The notes beneath the pieces are model-generated. The model saw nothing but the letters and a program-made list of their open reading frames with translations. It was not told the origin of the DNA and did no database searches. Of a stretch of DNA of 6,626 bases, positions 1 to 5,972 are shown piece after piece; positions within the stretch are counted from its first letter, which is position 1; the number at the start of each line of letters is the position of its first letter. The DNA comes from Acutalibacter sp. (lineage in GTDB: Bacteria; Bacillota; Clostridia; Oscillospirales; Acutalibacteraceae): assembly GCA_022801475.1 (NCBI GenBank), contig JAAWSH010000239.1, positions 1-6,626 of the forward strand, read 5' to 3'. A program made the translations under genes and the position numbers.

Positions 1-2001
1 ACGGCCAACTACTTTCCCATTTTTGCTGGCAAGCAAAACCTTTTTATTTGAATCAAAACCGGACAGCAGGCAGTCGCGATGCGCTCCATCGATATAGGAC
101 AGACAGGTTCTTTGAGGCGTAACGCCTAACCGCATGGTCGTATAATAATCGTCCATTTCTTCAATTTGAAAATCGCCTTGGGTAGCGGTCAGATTGTTCT
201 CCCAGCACGCTTTTTGCTGTTCACCTATCGAATAATCAATTTCATGTTCCAAGTCGTCTTTATAATACTTGAGTGTGCGGAACTGTCCCATAAGTTCAGC
301 CTGTATAATACGCCTCAGGGCCTCTTTCTTTTCCGTATACTCGTAATACATCCGCGTCATTTCACTGCCTTCATTTAAGATAAAACGGAAAATGTTTGGC
401 TGGTTTTGCTCAACGAACTCCTCAGTTAAGCCCATCTTTTCAGAAATCCACTTCCAGTCCTGGTCAGTGTTGACAAGATCACTTTTTGCTTCTTGCCAGG
501 TGGCATATTCCTGAAGCCTGCTCCCATTTCTAGCTGCAAACACCGCTTCTTCCCAAGTATGCATATCTGGAATAAATCGGGAAATCCCTTCATATGCCAA
601 AAGGACTCTGAGAGAATCGAAAATACTTAAGCCCTTTATGTGGGCGAACTGCTTTTCCCTCCACACACTTAACGGTGCTTGCGAAAGCCGAGCTGCCAGT
701 ATATCAATTGCTTCCTCCTCCATCATATTGGATAGAAGTTTTTTCTTGATCAGCTGGCGGATTACAACCAGACGTTCGTCCACTTTTTCAATCTGCAACT
801 TATTATACAGATGAATGTAGACCGGTTTCACATAGCGAAGCGTTTTCAGTTCTGCAAAAGTATAGATTCCCTCTTTCAGCAAACAAAGCTGGCTTTTCTG
901 ATTCCAGATACCCCCACTGTTCTCAATGTCCTTTAGAGTCAGCGAATTTAAAATACAGCGTTCGTAGAATTCACTTTCAAAAAGGATGGAGTTATAGTCC
1001 AAGTCTGAGAAGATATCAAAGTGTTTTGAAACTAAATCCAGAAACTTCTGCTGTCTATTCGCAATGGCATAAATTAAAACGCTCAGATGTCTTTCCGGAA
1101 CCTCTTCAAAGGGTATTTTCAGCTTGCCAGAGTATATGGAATTCAAGTACCCCAGACGCGTGTTCAGCAGTATTTCCTTTTCCTGGGTTGTAAGGGAACC
1201 GCTTTTCCTTGTCATCCAATCCAATTCGGCCTGTATGGCGCCGTTTCCCAACCAGCGATTCATCCATTGCGCCATCTCAACCTTATTCAGACTCTCACGT
1301 ATTTGCATAAGCCCTGAAAGATGGTCTTGTGTTAGCCATGATAAATGTATTAAGTCATCCTTATCAAGGAAGAACTCCACATTTTCTTTGGCCATTTTCT
1401 TGAGGAACTCTTGTAATACCTGGTTCTCCTCCAGCAACCGAAATACATCCTTTTTTGTTTCAATATCGAATATAAGATAGCGCGTCAAGTGAGGATATAG
1501 CAGGAAGTTGCGCTGATTGTCTGAAAGATCCGATACGCTGCCGGCCTGTTTGGAATAAAAGTCCTTTATTTGCTCAAGCGTTTGTCTTTTCTCCTCCTTG
1601 TCTTGATCCATCAACAAATGTGAGAAGAATTTCAGATACTCATATTTTGCTCTGTCATTCGGCAGATCCATCCCGTTCAGATCCAAAAGCTGTTCTGCGG
1701 AATAGTTGGAGAGTGCATCTTCCTGCTTCTCAGCCATGCTAATCCACGTTGCCAGTGTGGGGTTCGGTACGCCCATTTGCAGCAGCTTAGCATACAGATT
1801 CGCAAATGCCGGGTCTCGGATCAGTTCCCTCTGTGCTACACTACTCTGCTCAAACCCCAGTGAGTCCTGCAGCTTAAACAGCTCAATCCGCTCACAAGCG
1901 GATTGCAGTGTAGAAACCGGAAACCATTTTGTGTGTTCTGTCTTAAGCTTACATGATTTCATCCTATTAAGAACGCTGACACGTTCGCACATCTTCAGCA
2001 T
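1..2001 (-). CDS. Large uncharacterised protein, C-terminus beyond the left edge
   Basis: An unbroken reading frame runs from ATG at 2001 to the left edge: 667 codons with no stop, so the 3' end is missing. I do not recognise the family. The start is set by AAGGGAGGG at 2008-2016, six bases upstream. The first ~600 residues look mainly alpha-helical, with many Leu, Lys and Glu and stretches such as VFRLLEENQVLQEFLKKM, compatible with a helical-repeat scaffold (inference). No P-loop, signal peptide or membrane segment is visible. The last ~45 residues differ: MRLGVTPQRTCLSY, then CLLSGFDSNKKVL and NGKVVGR, with Cys633, Cys644, Asp650 and Asn652. They look like the start of a compact conserved domain that continues outside the window. 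The gene overlaps the upstream 716-residue gene by 7 bp, so the two are almost certainly co-translated and may act together. Confidence 0.9.
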   Translation of the reverse strand, partial: MLKMCERVSVLNRMKSCKLKTEHTKWFPVSTLQSACERIELFKLQDSLGFEQSSVAQRELIRDPAFANLYAKLLQMGVPNPTLATWISMAEKQEDALSNYSAEQLLDLNGMDLPNDRAKYEYLKFFSHLLMDQDKEEKRQTLEQIKDFYSKQAGSVSDLSDNQRNFLLYPHLTRYLIFDIETKKDVFRLLEENQVLQEFLKKMAKENVEFFLDKDDLIHLSWLTQDHLSGLMQIRESLNKVEMAQWMNRWLGNGAIQAELDWMTRKSGSLTTQEKEILLNTRLGYLNSIYSGKLKIPFEEVPERHLSVLIYAIANRQQKFLDLVSKHFDIFSDLDYNSILFESEFYERCILNSLTLKDIENSGGIWNQKSQLCLLKEGIYTFAELKTLRYVKPVYIHLYNKLQIEKVDERLVVIRQLIKKKLLSNMMEEEAIDILAARLSQAPLSVWREKQFAHIKGLSIFDSLRVLLAYEGISRFIPDMHTWEEAVFAARNGSRLQEYATWQEAKSDLVNTDQDWKWISEKMGLTEEFVEQNQPNIFRFILNEGSEMTRMYYEYTEKKEALRRIIQAELMGQFRTLKYYKDDLEHEIDYSIGEQQKACWENNLTATQGDFQIEEMDDYYTTMRLGVTPQRTCLSYIDGAHRDCLLSGFDSNKKVLLASKNGKVVGR

Positions 2002-4145
2002 TTTGTGCCCTCCCTTGTCATCATTTCAATCAGCGGATACAATTTCTCCCACGGCAGAGCTTTTCTCTTTACAATTGCTCCGCATAGCTTGAGAAAATCT
2101 CCCATTTCTTTCGGCGAGGCCGGTTTATCAACGCGAATAACGGAATCAGCCAGCTGATCATAAACCAGGCTCATCGCCTTTTGTTTATCTTCACTGCTCC
2201 AGAACTTCTTTTCATACTGACGAAGAGAATAAAAAGTTCCATCATATGTTTCCAACAGCTTTTTCTTTTTGCTTTCCCAGTCTTCTTTTTCTGCACGGAG
2301 CTTATTCTCCCTCTTCTGCTCCTCTTTCTTGGCCTGGTCAGCTGCGAAATCTTCCGGGGTAAACAGCGCTTTCTTCAATTCTGTTTCTTCATATATAGGT
2401 ATGGCGCTTGCAGTGATCATTTCTTTTAAAATACAGCACAATTCCTCAGTTTCATAGATTTCCCGGACACATTGATCTCGCAGCGCGGCCCTGACGAAAT
2501 TCAGGTATTTATCTGGCTCTGTCCGAAATACGGACTCATCTATCCACTCAAAGACTTGTCTCTGCTCCTCAAGATTCAAAAAATCTCTTTGGAAATCCAA
2601 TTTGACGTCTCTGCTGTAACAGGACCCACTGGAAAGCTCTTTGACAAGCCCGTCGTGGAATTTATACCAACAACCAAATATATCGTTCAGCTCCGTATAG
2701 TCATAGTCCTCCAAAAGAGCCTGATAGAAATCGAATGCCTCGCGAGTCTGAATTTGTCTGACATATGACTTTATATAATCAAGTGCATTCGCATTTTCAT
2801 TTTCTTCTTTGCTATGTGAAACATACTTCCTGAAGAAGCTCCAAAGGTCAATGACGCCGTATTTGACTAAAATAGCAAAACATTCGTGATTCCAATAGCT
2901 TCTGTGTTCAAATCCAGTGCAATAGTCGATTCCAGTCAGTTCCCGATACCGATCAATCCATTCGCGTGCCTCTTCGGTATCCTTAACCTCATTCTTTGTG
3001 AGCTGTTCCGAAAAAAGCTTGTAGTATTTTTCTGTTCCCAGCCTTTGTGCCAGAATATCCCATTTCGGGTCAAAGACATCAAAAGATACAGAGAATTCCT
3101 TATCTATATTCTCTATCATCCATATCAGTGTCCGCGGTTGTGTAGGCCGCAGGCTATCCTTAATGGCTTCCCAAATACCTTCATACCCTTGATATTTTAC
3201 CGAAAAGCTGCTGTACTTCACCAAGAGCCATTTTAGGTAGGAAAATTGCTCTTCATCAAATGGCTCCGTACTGTTGATGAGGGTCGTGCCAAATTCGGCT
3301 GCTATTTTTTCAGCTGGAATCCCGTTGTAATCCAATCTGTCCCTAACGGTTCCCTGCCAGATTGCCTGGGAATTTGCATAAGTGATCTCCAGCTTGCTGT
3401 ATCCAACTTTGGAAAGCGTCAGATATGCCGGCGAATCGTCCTTCACAAACATATATGGCAGCTTCATAAGCGCCCGCAGCACCGTGCTTTCCTTTTTCCT
3501 GCACCCTTTGATGATGTCCTTATATTGTGCTGTCATCCATTCCAGGATTCCTACGTTGGGAAGTAGAGAAATAGTTCGCTTCTCTCCCCAGGTCCTGGAC
3601 AGCTGCGCCCTCATTGCCTCATATCCCTTATTTTTGTCTTCAAACAGGGATAGTATAAAGGTTGCCTCTTCCGTTGTCCGAGTATTTGATTCCATCATCT
3701 CCCGCAGCAATTCCTTGCGATCCTGCGGATTTTCTGCGCACAGATATCTGGCTCCGAATAAATAGACGTCCCAACCCTCCTCTCTGTCCAATCTCCGGAG
3801 AAAGTCTGTTTTTTGTTTGCCAATGAACATATCTTCCGTCAGGTATGGAGCTGCATAGCCGATGGCCAAAGCCAAGGCTCTGGTATTTCGCAGTTCCGTT
3901 CCAAAACATTCCTGATAGCGCTCCAGCACTTCTCCCAAATACCGAAGTCCATACGGCGCCAGATAGCTTTCTTCATCAAAATTTCCCTTAAACCAGATAA
4001 TACGTCTGCCTGTCTCGTAATATATCGACATGGCATCCTCATTGGTTGAGGTCTTTGCTGCCAGTGCAAGCGCCGCATGAAACAGATTGAGATTGATCTC
4101 TCTTTCATAAGCATCATAGCCCATCTTCCAGTTATCACTACTCAT
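1995..4145 (-). CDS. 716-residue uncharacterised, mostly helical protein
   Basis: A complete frame from ATG 4145 to TGA 1995-1997, preceded by AGGAGG at 4153-4158 with a 7-base spacer. I do not recognise the family. The protein is rich in Glu, Lys, Leu, Tyr and Trp and appears to be helical almost throughout, without a signal peptide, membrane span, P-loop or obvious catalytic motif, so it is probably a cytoplasmic helical-repeat scaffold (inference). Near residues 603-632 there is a highly charged stretch (DQAKKEEQKRENKLRAEKED and onward) that looks like a coiled coil, followed by a Trp/Tyr-containing helical tail to residue 716. The last codons overlap the start of the next large gene (shared ATGCTGA), implying translational coupling and roughly equal production. 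No convincing promoter is seen in the 125 bp between it and the upstream terminator. MolR/DUF4132-type proteins were considered, but I could not identify their motifs. Confidence 0.92.
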   Translation of the reverse strand: MSSDNWKMGYDAYEREINLNLFHAALALAAKTSTNEDAMSIYYETGRRIIWFKGNFDEESYLAPYGLRYLGEVLERYQECFGTELRNTRALALAIGYAAPYLTEDMFIGKQKTDFLRRLDREEGWDVYLFGARYLCAENPQDRKELLREMMESNTRTTEEATFILSLFEDKNKGYEAMRAQLSRTWGEKRTISLLPNVGILEWMTAQYKDIIKGCRKKESTVLRALMKLPYMFVKDDSPAYLTLSKVGYSKLEITYANSQAIWQGTVRDRLDYNGIPAEKIAAEFGTTLINSTEPFDEEQFSYLKWLLVKYSSFSVKYQGYEGIWEAIKDSLRPTQPRTLIWMIENIDKEFSVSFDVFDPKWDILAQRLGTEKYYKLFSEQLTKNEVKDTEEAREWIDRYRELTGIDYCTGFEHRSYWNHECFAILVKYGVIDLWSFFRKYVSHSKEENENANALDYIKSYVRQIQTREAFDFYQALLEDYDYTELNDIFGCWYKFHDGLVKELSSGSCYSRDVKLDFQRDFLNLEEQRQVFEWIDESVFRTEPDKYLNFVRAALRDQCVREIYETEELCCILKEMITASAIPIYEETELKKALFTPEDFAADQAKKEEQKRENKLRAEKEDWESKKKKLLETYDGTFYSLRQYEKKFWSSEDKQKAMSLVYDQLADSVIRVDKPASPKEMGDFLKLCGAIVKRKALPWEKLYPLIEMMTREGTKC
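2008..2016 (-). promoter_or_regulatory. Ribosome binding site of the left-edge gene
   Basis: AAGGGAGGG on the minus strand lies six bases before ATG 2001, inside the last codons of the 716-residue gene. It fixes the start of the downstream gene and shows that it has its own strong initiation signal despite the stop/start overlap. Confidence 0.8.
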
Positions 4146-4152
4146 CTTGTTG

Positions 4153-4158
4153 CCTCCT
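4153..4158 (-). promoter_or_regulatory. Ribosome binding site of the 716-residue gene
   Basis: AGGAGG on the minus strand, seven bases before ATG 4145: consensus sequence at ideal spacing, which supports the chosen start. A second purine-rich block (AAGGGAGGAAAAGAG) lies further upstream near 4190, but no start codon follows it at a useful distance. Confidence 0.85.
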
Positions 4159-4260
4159 ATTTATTTTTGTAAGTCAAACTCGGAAACTCTTTTCCTCCCT
4201 TCTTCTCTTTTGTTCATGATAAATATGGAGACAATTTATAGGCGCAAAGGCTGAGAACTA

Positions 4261-4276
4261 TTTTTGCATGCAAAAA
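4261..4276. repeat. 16-bp perfect palindrome next to the terminator
   Basis: TTTTTGCATGCAAAAA is exactly self-complementary. Its right 6 bases are shared with the left arm of the terminator stem at 4271-4318. It may be only the T-tract of the minus-strand terminator plus its mirror, or a protein-binding site in front of the 716-residue gene. Confidence 0.6.
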
Positions 4277-4318
4277 GCGGGTATCCATAGCCTAAATGGC
4301 TGGGATACCCGCTTTTTG
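4271..4318 (-). terminator. Strong intrinsic terminator after the toxin gene
   Basis: Positions 4271-4286 pair perfectly with 4303-4318 (16 bp, with the GC-rich core GCGGGTATCC). The loop can fold further (AGCC 4289-4292 with GGCT 4298-4301, loop TAAAT). On the minus strand the hairpin ends in TTTTT, 22 bases after the toxin stop codon, so it terminates the toxin-antitoxin transcript. It is symmetric and could also stop plus-strand transcripts. It separates the toxin-antitoxin operon from the two large genes, which therefore need their own promoter or read-through. Confidence 0.9.
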
Positions 4319-4339
4319 ATTCTGTTATGTTTTAATTTC

Positions 4340-4747
4340 TCAAGAATTAATAAAGTCGGTTGGTGAAATTGCCGGTACTATAGATTCCGAAAAATCCTTT
4401 ACATTGCGCGTCAAGATATAACTTGAGCCATTTCTTTCCGCTACCGCATCCACTACCGCGTCCTCGAAATCAGGCATTTTTCGCATCAACGCTGTCTGAA
4501 CATCCATTCCCTGTACATCGGCAAACGTAACAAGCTGGGATAATTGCTCAATCTGCTCCTTTGCTTGTTCTGCTGAGTGCAACAACTTTCGAAGCATGTA
4601 AAATATATCTGTAGCTGCAGAAACGGAAACCAAGCACTCCATTTCCGACTTTATAGCCTTTTGCAAAGCTGCATAGGAATCCTGAAAGAACGGCTCACGC
4701 TTACCTAAAATATCCATTATTACATTTGTGTCAATCAAAAGGTTCAT
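4340..4747 (-). CDS. PIN-domain ribonuclease toxin, VapC-like
   Basis: A 135-residue protein of the length usual for PIN-domain toxins, which are Mg/Mn-dependent endoribonucleases that cleave RNA when freed from the antitoxin. The N-terminal strand LLIDTNVIMDIL carries the first metal-binding acid, Asp6. Asp47 in SAATDIFYML takes the place usually held by Glu. Asp96 in DFEDAVVDAVAE and Asp118 in TRNVKDF complete the acidic cluster, so the active site appears intact. TRNVKDF is typical of the PIN_3 branch. Its ATG overlaps the antitoxin stop as ATGA. The GGAGG at 4764-4768 is about 16 bases upstream, further than ideal, so initiation probably depends on coupling to antitoxin translation. A strong terminator follows the stop codon. 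The fold assignment is secure; the exact RNA target is unknown. Confidence 0.9.
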   Translation of the reverse strand: MNLLIDTNVIMDILGKREPFFQDSYAALQKAIKSEMECLVSVSAATDIFYMLRKLLHSAEQAKEQIEQLSQLVTFADVQGMDVQTALMRKMPDFEDAVVDAVAERNGSSYILTRNVKDFSESIVPAISPTDFINS

Positions 4748-4965
4748 TGTCTTGCCAGCCGCTCCTCCCTGCTCGCCTCTTCTGCTGCCGCATCCTGCGG
4801 CGGGATAACGCCGACTAGACTATCTAGTACAGCCAGCTTGTCAATAGTGGGGCTTGTAAGGCGTGCAATATTTCTTCCGTTCCTTGTAATAAATATATCC
4901 TGCCTGGCGGCTAATTCCAGGTATTTCCCTAAATTGCTTTTCAATTCCGTTGCAGTAACGATCAT
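4744..4965 (-). CDS. Phd/YefM-family antitoxin
   Basis: A 73-residue antitoxin paired with the PIN toxin. The N-terminal half has the Phd/YefM DNA-binding pattern: MIVTATELKSNLGKYLELA, then IFITRNGRNIARLTSP. In this family the N-terminal domain dimerises and represses the operon promoter, while the C-terminal tail blocks the toxin. Here the tail is a short linker with LVGVIPPQ and a charged end (EEASREERLARQ), as expected for a disordered toxin-binding segment. The start is ATG 4965, because AAGGAGGGG at 4971-4979 lies five bases upstream; a longer reading from TTG 4983 would translate the ribosome binding site itself. It overlaps the toxin gene by 4 bp, and a perfect promoter lies 45 bp upstream of the start. 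Confidence 0.92.
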   Translation of the reverse strand: MIVTATELKSNLGKYLELAARQDIFITRNGRNIARLTSPTIDKLAVLDSLVGVIPPQDAAAEEASREERLARQ

Positions 4966-4970
4966 AAGAA

Positions 4971-4979
4971 CCCCTCCTT
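4971..4979 (-). promoter_or_regulatory. Ribosome binding site that decides the antitoxin start
   Basis: AAGGAGGGG on the minus strand, five bases before ATG 4965. It rules out the upstream in-frame TTG at 4983 as the start. Confidence 0.85.
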
Positions 4980-5009
4980 GCAAACATAGTATGACCTCTG
5001 CCTACCTAT

Positions 5010-5038
5010 ATTATACGCAAATCGAACATCAATGTCAA
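5010..5038 (-). promoter_or_regulatory. Consensus sigma-A promoter of the toxin-antitoxin operon
   Basis: On the minus strand TTGACA (5033-5038) is followed after exactly 17 bp by TATAAT (5010-5015). Both boxes match the consensus perfectly and the spacing is ideal. Transcription should begin near 5002-5004, about 38 bases before the antitoxin ATG. Such a strong promoter is normal for an auto-repressed toxin-antitoxin operon. Confidence 0.92.
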
Positions 5039-5083
5039 TATGTATCGCCCGATTTTTTGAGTTCGATAATCAACGTGCGATAC
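5021..5083. promoter_or_regulatory. Interleaved inverted repeats, candidate antitoxin operator
   Basis: Two perfect 7-bp inverted repeats interleave around the -35 box. ATCGAAC (5021-5027) faces GTTCGAT (5061-5067), and GTATCGC (5042-5048) faces GCGATAC (5077-5083). A small palindrome ATCGCCCGAT sits at 5044-5053. All share an ATCG/CGAT core. The inner copy of the first repeat lies in the promoter spacer, where a bound antitoxin or toxin-antitoxin complex would block RNA polymerase. Binding is inferred from position. Confidence 0.5.
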
Positions 5084-5131
5084 TTTTTTGTGGAATCGTT
5101 CAAAATCCGAACAGCATTTTGCGAAAAGGAA

Positions 5132-5172
5132 AACGGATATTGTTTTCTCAATTGGGATAACAAATATCCGTT
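5132..5172 (-). terminator. Imperfect hairpin, probable terminator of the small-gene operon
   Basis: AACGGATAT (5132-5140) pairs with ATATCCGTT (5164-5172). After a single-base bulge, TGTT pairs with AACA, and then TCTC with GGGA around an AATT loop. On the minus strand the stem runs into TTTTCCTTTT, a broken U-tract. It lies 84 bases after the stop of the IreB-like gene and before the toxin-antitoxin promoter. The stem is AT-rich, so termination may be partial. Confidence 0.55.
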
Positions 5173-5242
5173 ACCTCATTAAGTATTGTGCCTTTGTAAT
5201 TGTTCCTAAGACTAAGAAACTTTGAGGCGTGCCATTCGTTAA

Positions 5243-5251
5243 TTATCCACA
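5243..5251 (+). promoter_or_regulatory. Isolated perfect DnaA box
   Basis: TTATCCACA matches the consensus DnaA-binding 9-mer exactly and lies just after the stop of the IreB-like gene in noncoding DNA. I noticed no further copies clustered here, so this is not an origin. It may be a chance match or an isolated DnaA site. Confidence 0.3.
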
Positions 5252-5255
5252 AATA

Positions 5256-5543
5256 CTATATTACTTGCTTTAAGAAAAACAACGTGTCCTCGCTGCATAC
5301 ACCCCGGGCGTAGTCATGTTGATCCAGCTCCTTAAAAAAGCAGTCAACAATCTCAGCCAAAATATCCTCTCTGTCGAATTCCTGTATTTTGTATCGCGCC
5401 CGCTCTTTCGCTGTGATATATGTCGGATCTCCCGATATCAGATACCCAATCAGCTGATTGACCGGATTATATCCATATCTCTCCAGTGACTGGTATACTT
5501 CCAGTAGGCAACGCTTGATTTTCTCATGTTTGACCTCGCGCAT
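5256..5543 (-). CDS. IreB-like (UPF0297 family) protein
   Basis: A 95-residue protein whose residues ~9-72 match the IreB/UPF0297 pattern: LLEVYQSLERYGYNP, then NQLIGYLISGDPTYI, an Ala-Arg pair at 49-50 and DREDILAEIVDCFFKE. IreB of enterococci is a small dimeric phosphoprotein, a target of the Ser/Thr kinase IreK, acting in cell-envelope stress and cephalosporin tolerance. This copy is unusual. It lacks the N-terminal extension with the phosphorylated threonines, starting directly at MREVKHEKIKR. It carries about 20 extra C-terminal residues, and it is not beside the usual ruvX/alaS neighbours. The start is ATG 5543, seven bases after GAAGGAG; an in-frame TTG at 5549 is too close to that site. 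It lies 99 bp after the 105-residue gene with no clear terminator between. A role in kinase signalling is therefore doubtful. Confidence 0.85.
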   Translation of the reverse strand: MREVKHEKIKRCLLEVYQSLERYGYNPVNQLIGYLISGDPTYITAKERARYKIQEFDREDILAEIVDCFFKELDQHDYARGVCSEDTLFFLKQVI

Positions 5544-5642
5544 AACCAATCTCCTTCCAGTACCCTATCTTAAAACATAATATAACTTTAACATGCTTTT
5601 CTTCTAAAAACAACACACTCTCTTTTCCAGCGCCCGAAGCCT

Positions 5643-5960
5643 TCAGTAATACATATATGTTTTGACTCCTGCAAAGTAATAAATTCCATCTCGTGTCTCT
5701 AACTCTATGTCGTTGGCCACAGAGATTGCTGCCTGCCCAAAGGAAGAATCTTCGCTGATTTCAAAGTTCAACTGCTCCTCACATATTTGCATTCGTATAA
5801 ACCCAAAGAGGACACAGCTATCCGCATTCAAATAAATAGCTTCTACCTCTTCATCCTCATGTAAGGTTAATTGGTCTAAAAGCTCTTGGAGCTCTTTTCT
5901 TGTAAACCCATCATCGCCGGCCCGCTGCGTCAGAACAGCGTCAACTCGATTTGTTACCAT
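5643..5960 (-). CDS. Small acidic protein of unknown function
   Basis: A 105-residue protein of no family I recognise. It is acidic and apparently soluble. It begins with a helical, Arg-containing segment (VTNRVDAVLTQ, then FTRKELQELLDQL) followed by an acidic patch HEDEEVEAIYL. The second half looks like beta strands (VLFGFIRMQI, LNFEISED, IELETRDGIYYFAG), and it ends in VKTYMYY. No Cys pair, membrane segment or catalytic motif stands out. ATG 5960 is chosen because AAGGAGAGG precedes it with a five-base spacer; an in-frame TTG three bases earlier is less likely. The ribosome binding site overlaps the TAA stop of the zinc-ribbon gene (TAAGGAG), so the two genes are co-transcribed and probably translationally coupled. 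Confidence 0.8.
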   Translation of the reverse strand: MVTNRVDAVLTQRAGDDGFTRKELQELLDQLTLHEDEEVEAIYLNADSCVLFGFIRMQICEEQLNFEISEDSSFGQAAISVANDIELETRDGIYYFAGVKTYMYY

Positions 5961-5972
5961 CAAATCCTCTCC

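Noticed and set aside
110..120. 11-base sequence CTTTGAGGCGT shared with 5220-5230
   Set aside because: Flanking bases differ completely; one copy is coding and the other noncoding, so a chance repeat is the simplest reading.
1087..2092. Plus-strand open frames opposite the left-edge gene (for example 1124-1480, 1706-2092)
   Set aside because: They lie antisense within long, well-initiated minus-strand genes and have no ribosome binding sites or recognisable motifs.
3640..4138. Two minus-strand frames (3640-3909 and 3839-4138) inside the 716-residue gene
   Set aside because: They are alternative frames of the same DNA, with no separate initiation signal.
4217..4255. Short plus-strand frame MINMETIYRRKG in the gap before the terminator
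   Set aside because: Twelve codons, no ribosome binding site, no promoter.
4966..4983. Antitoxin start at TTG 4983
   Set aside because: It would translate the AAGGAGGGG ribosome binding site; ATG 4965 follows that site directly.
5544..5642. Separate promoter for the IreB-like gene (TTGTTT, 17 bp, TAAAGT)
   Set aside because: Both boxes are poor matches and the region is simply AT-rich; read-through from the upstream genes explains expression better.
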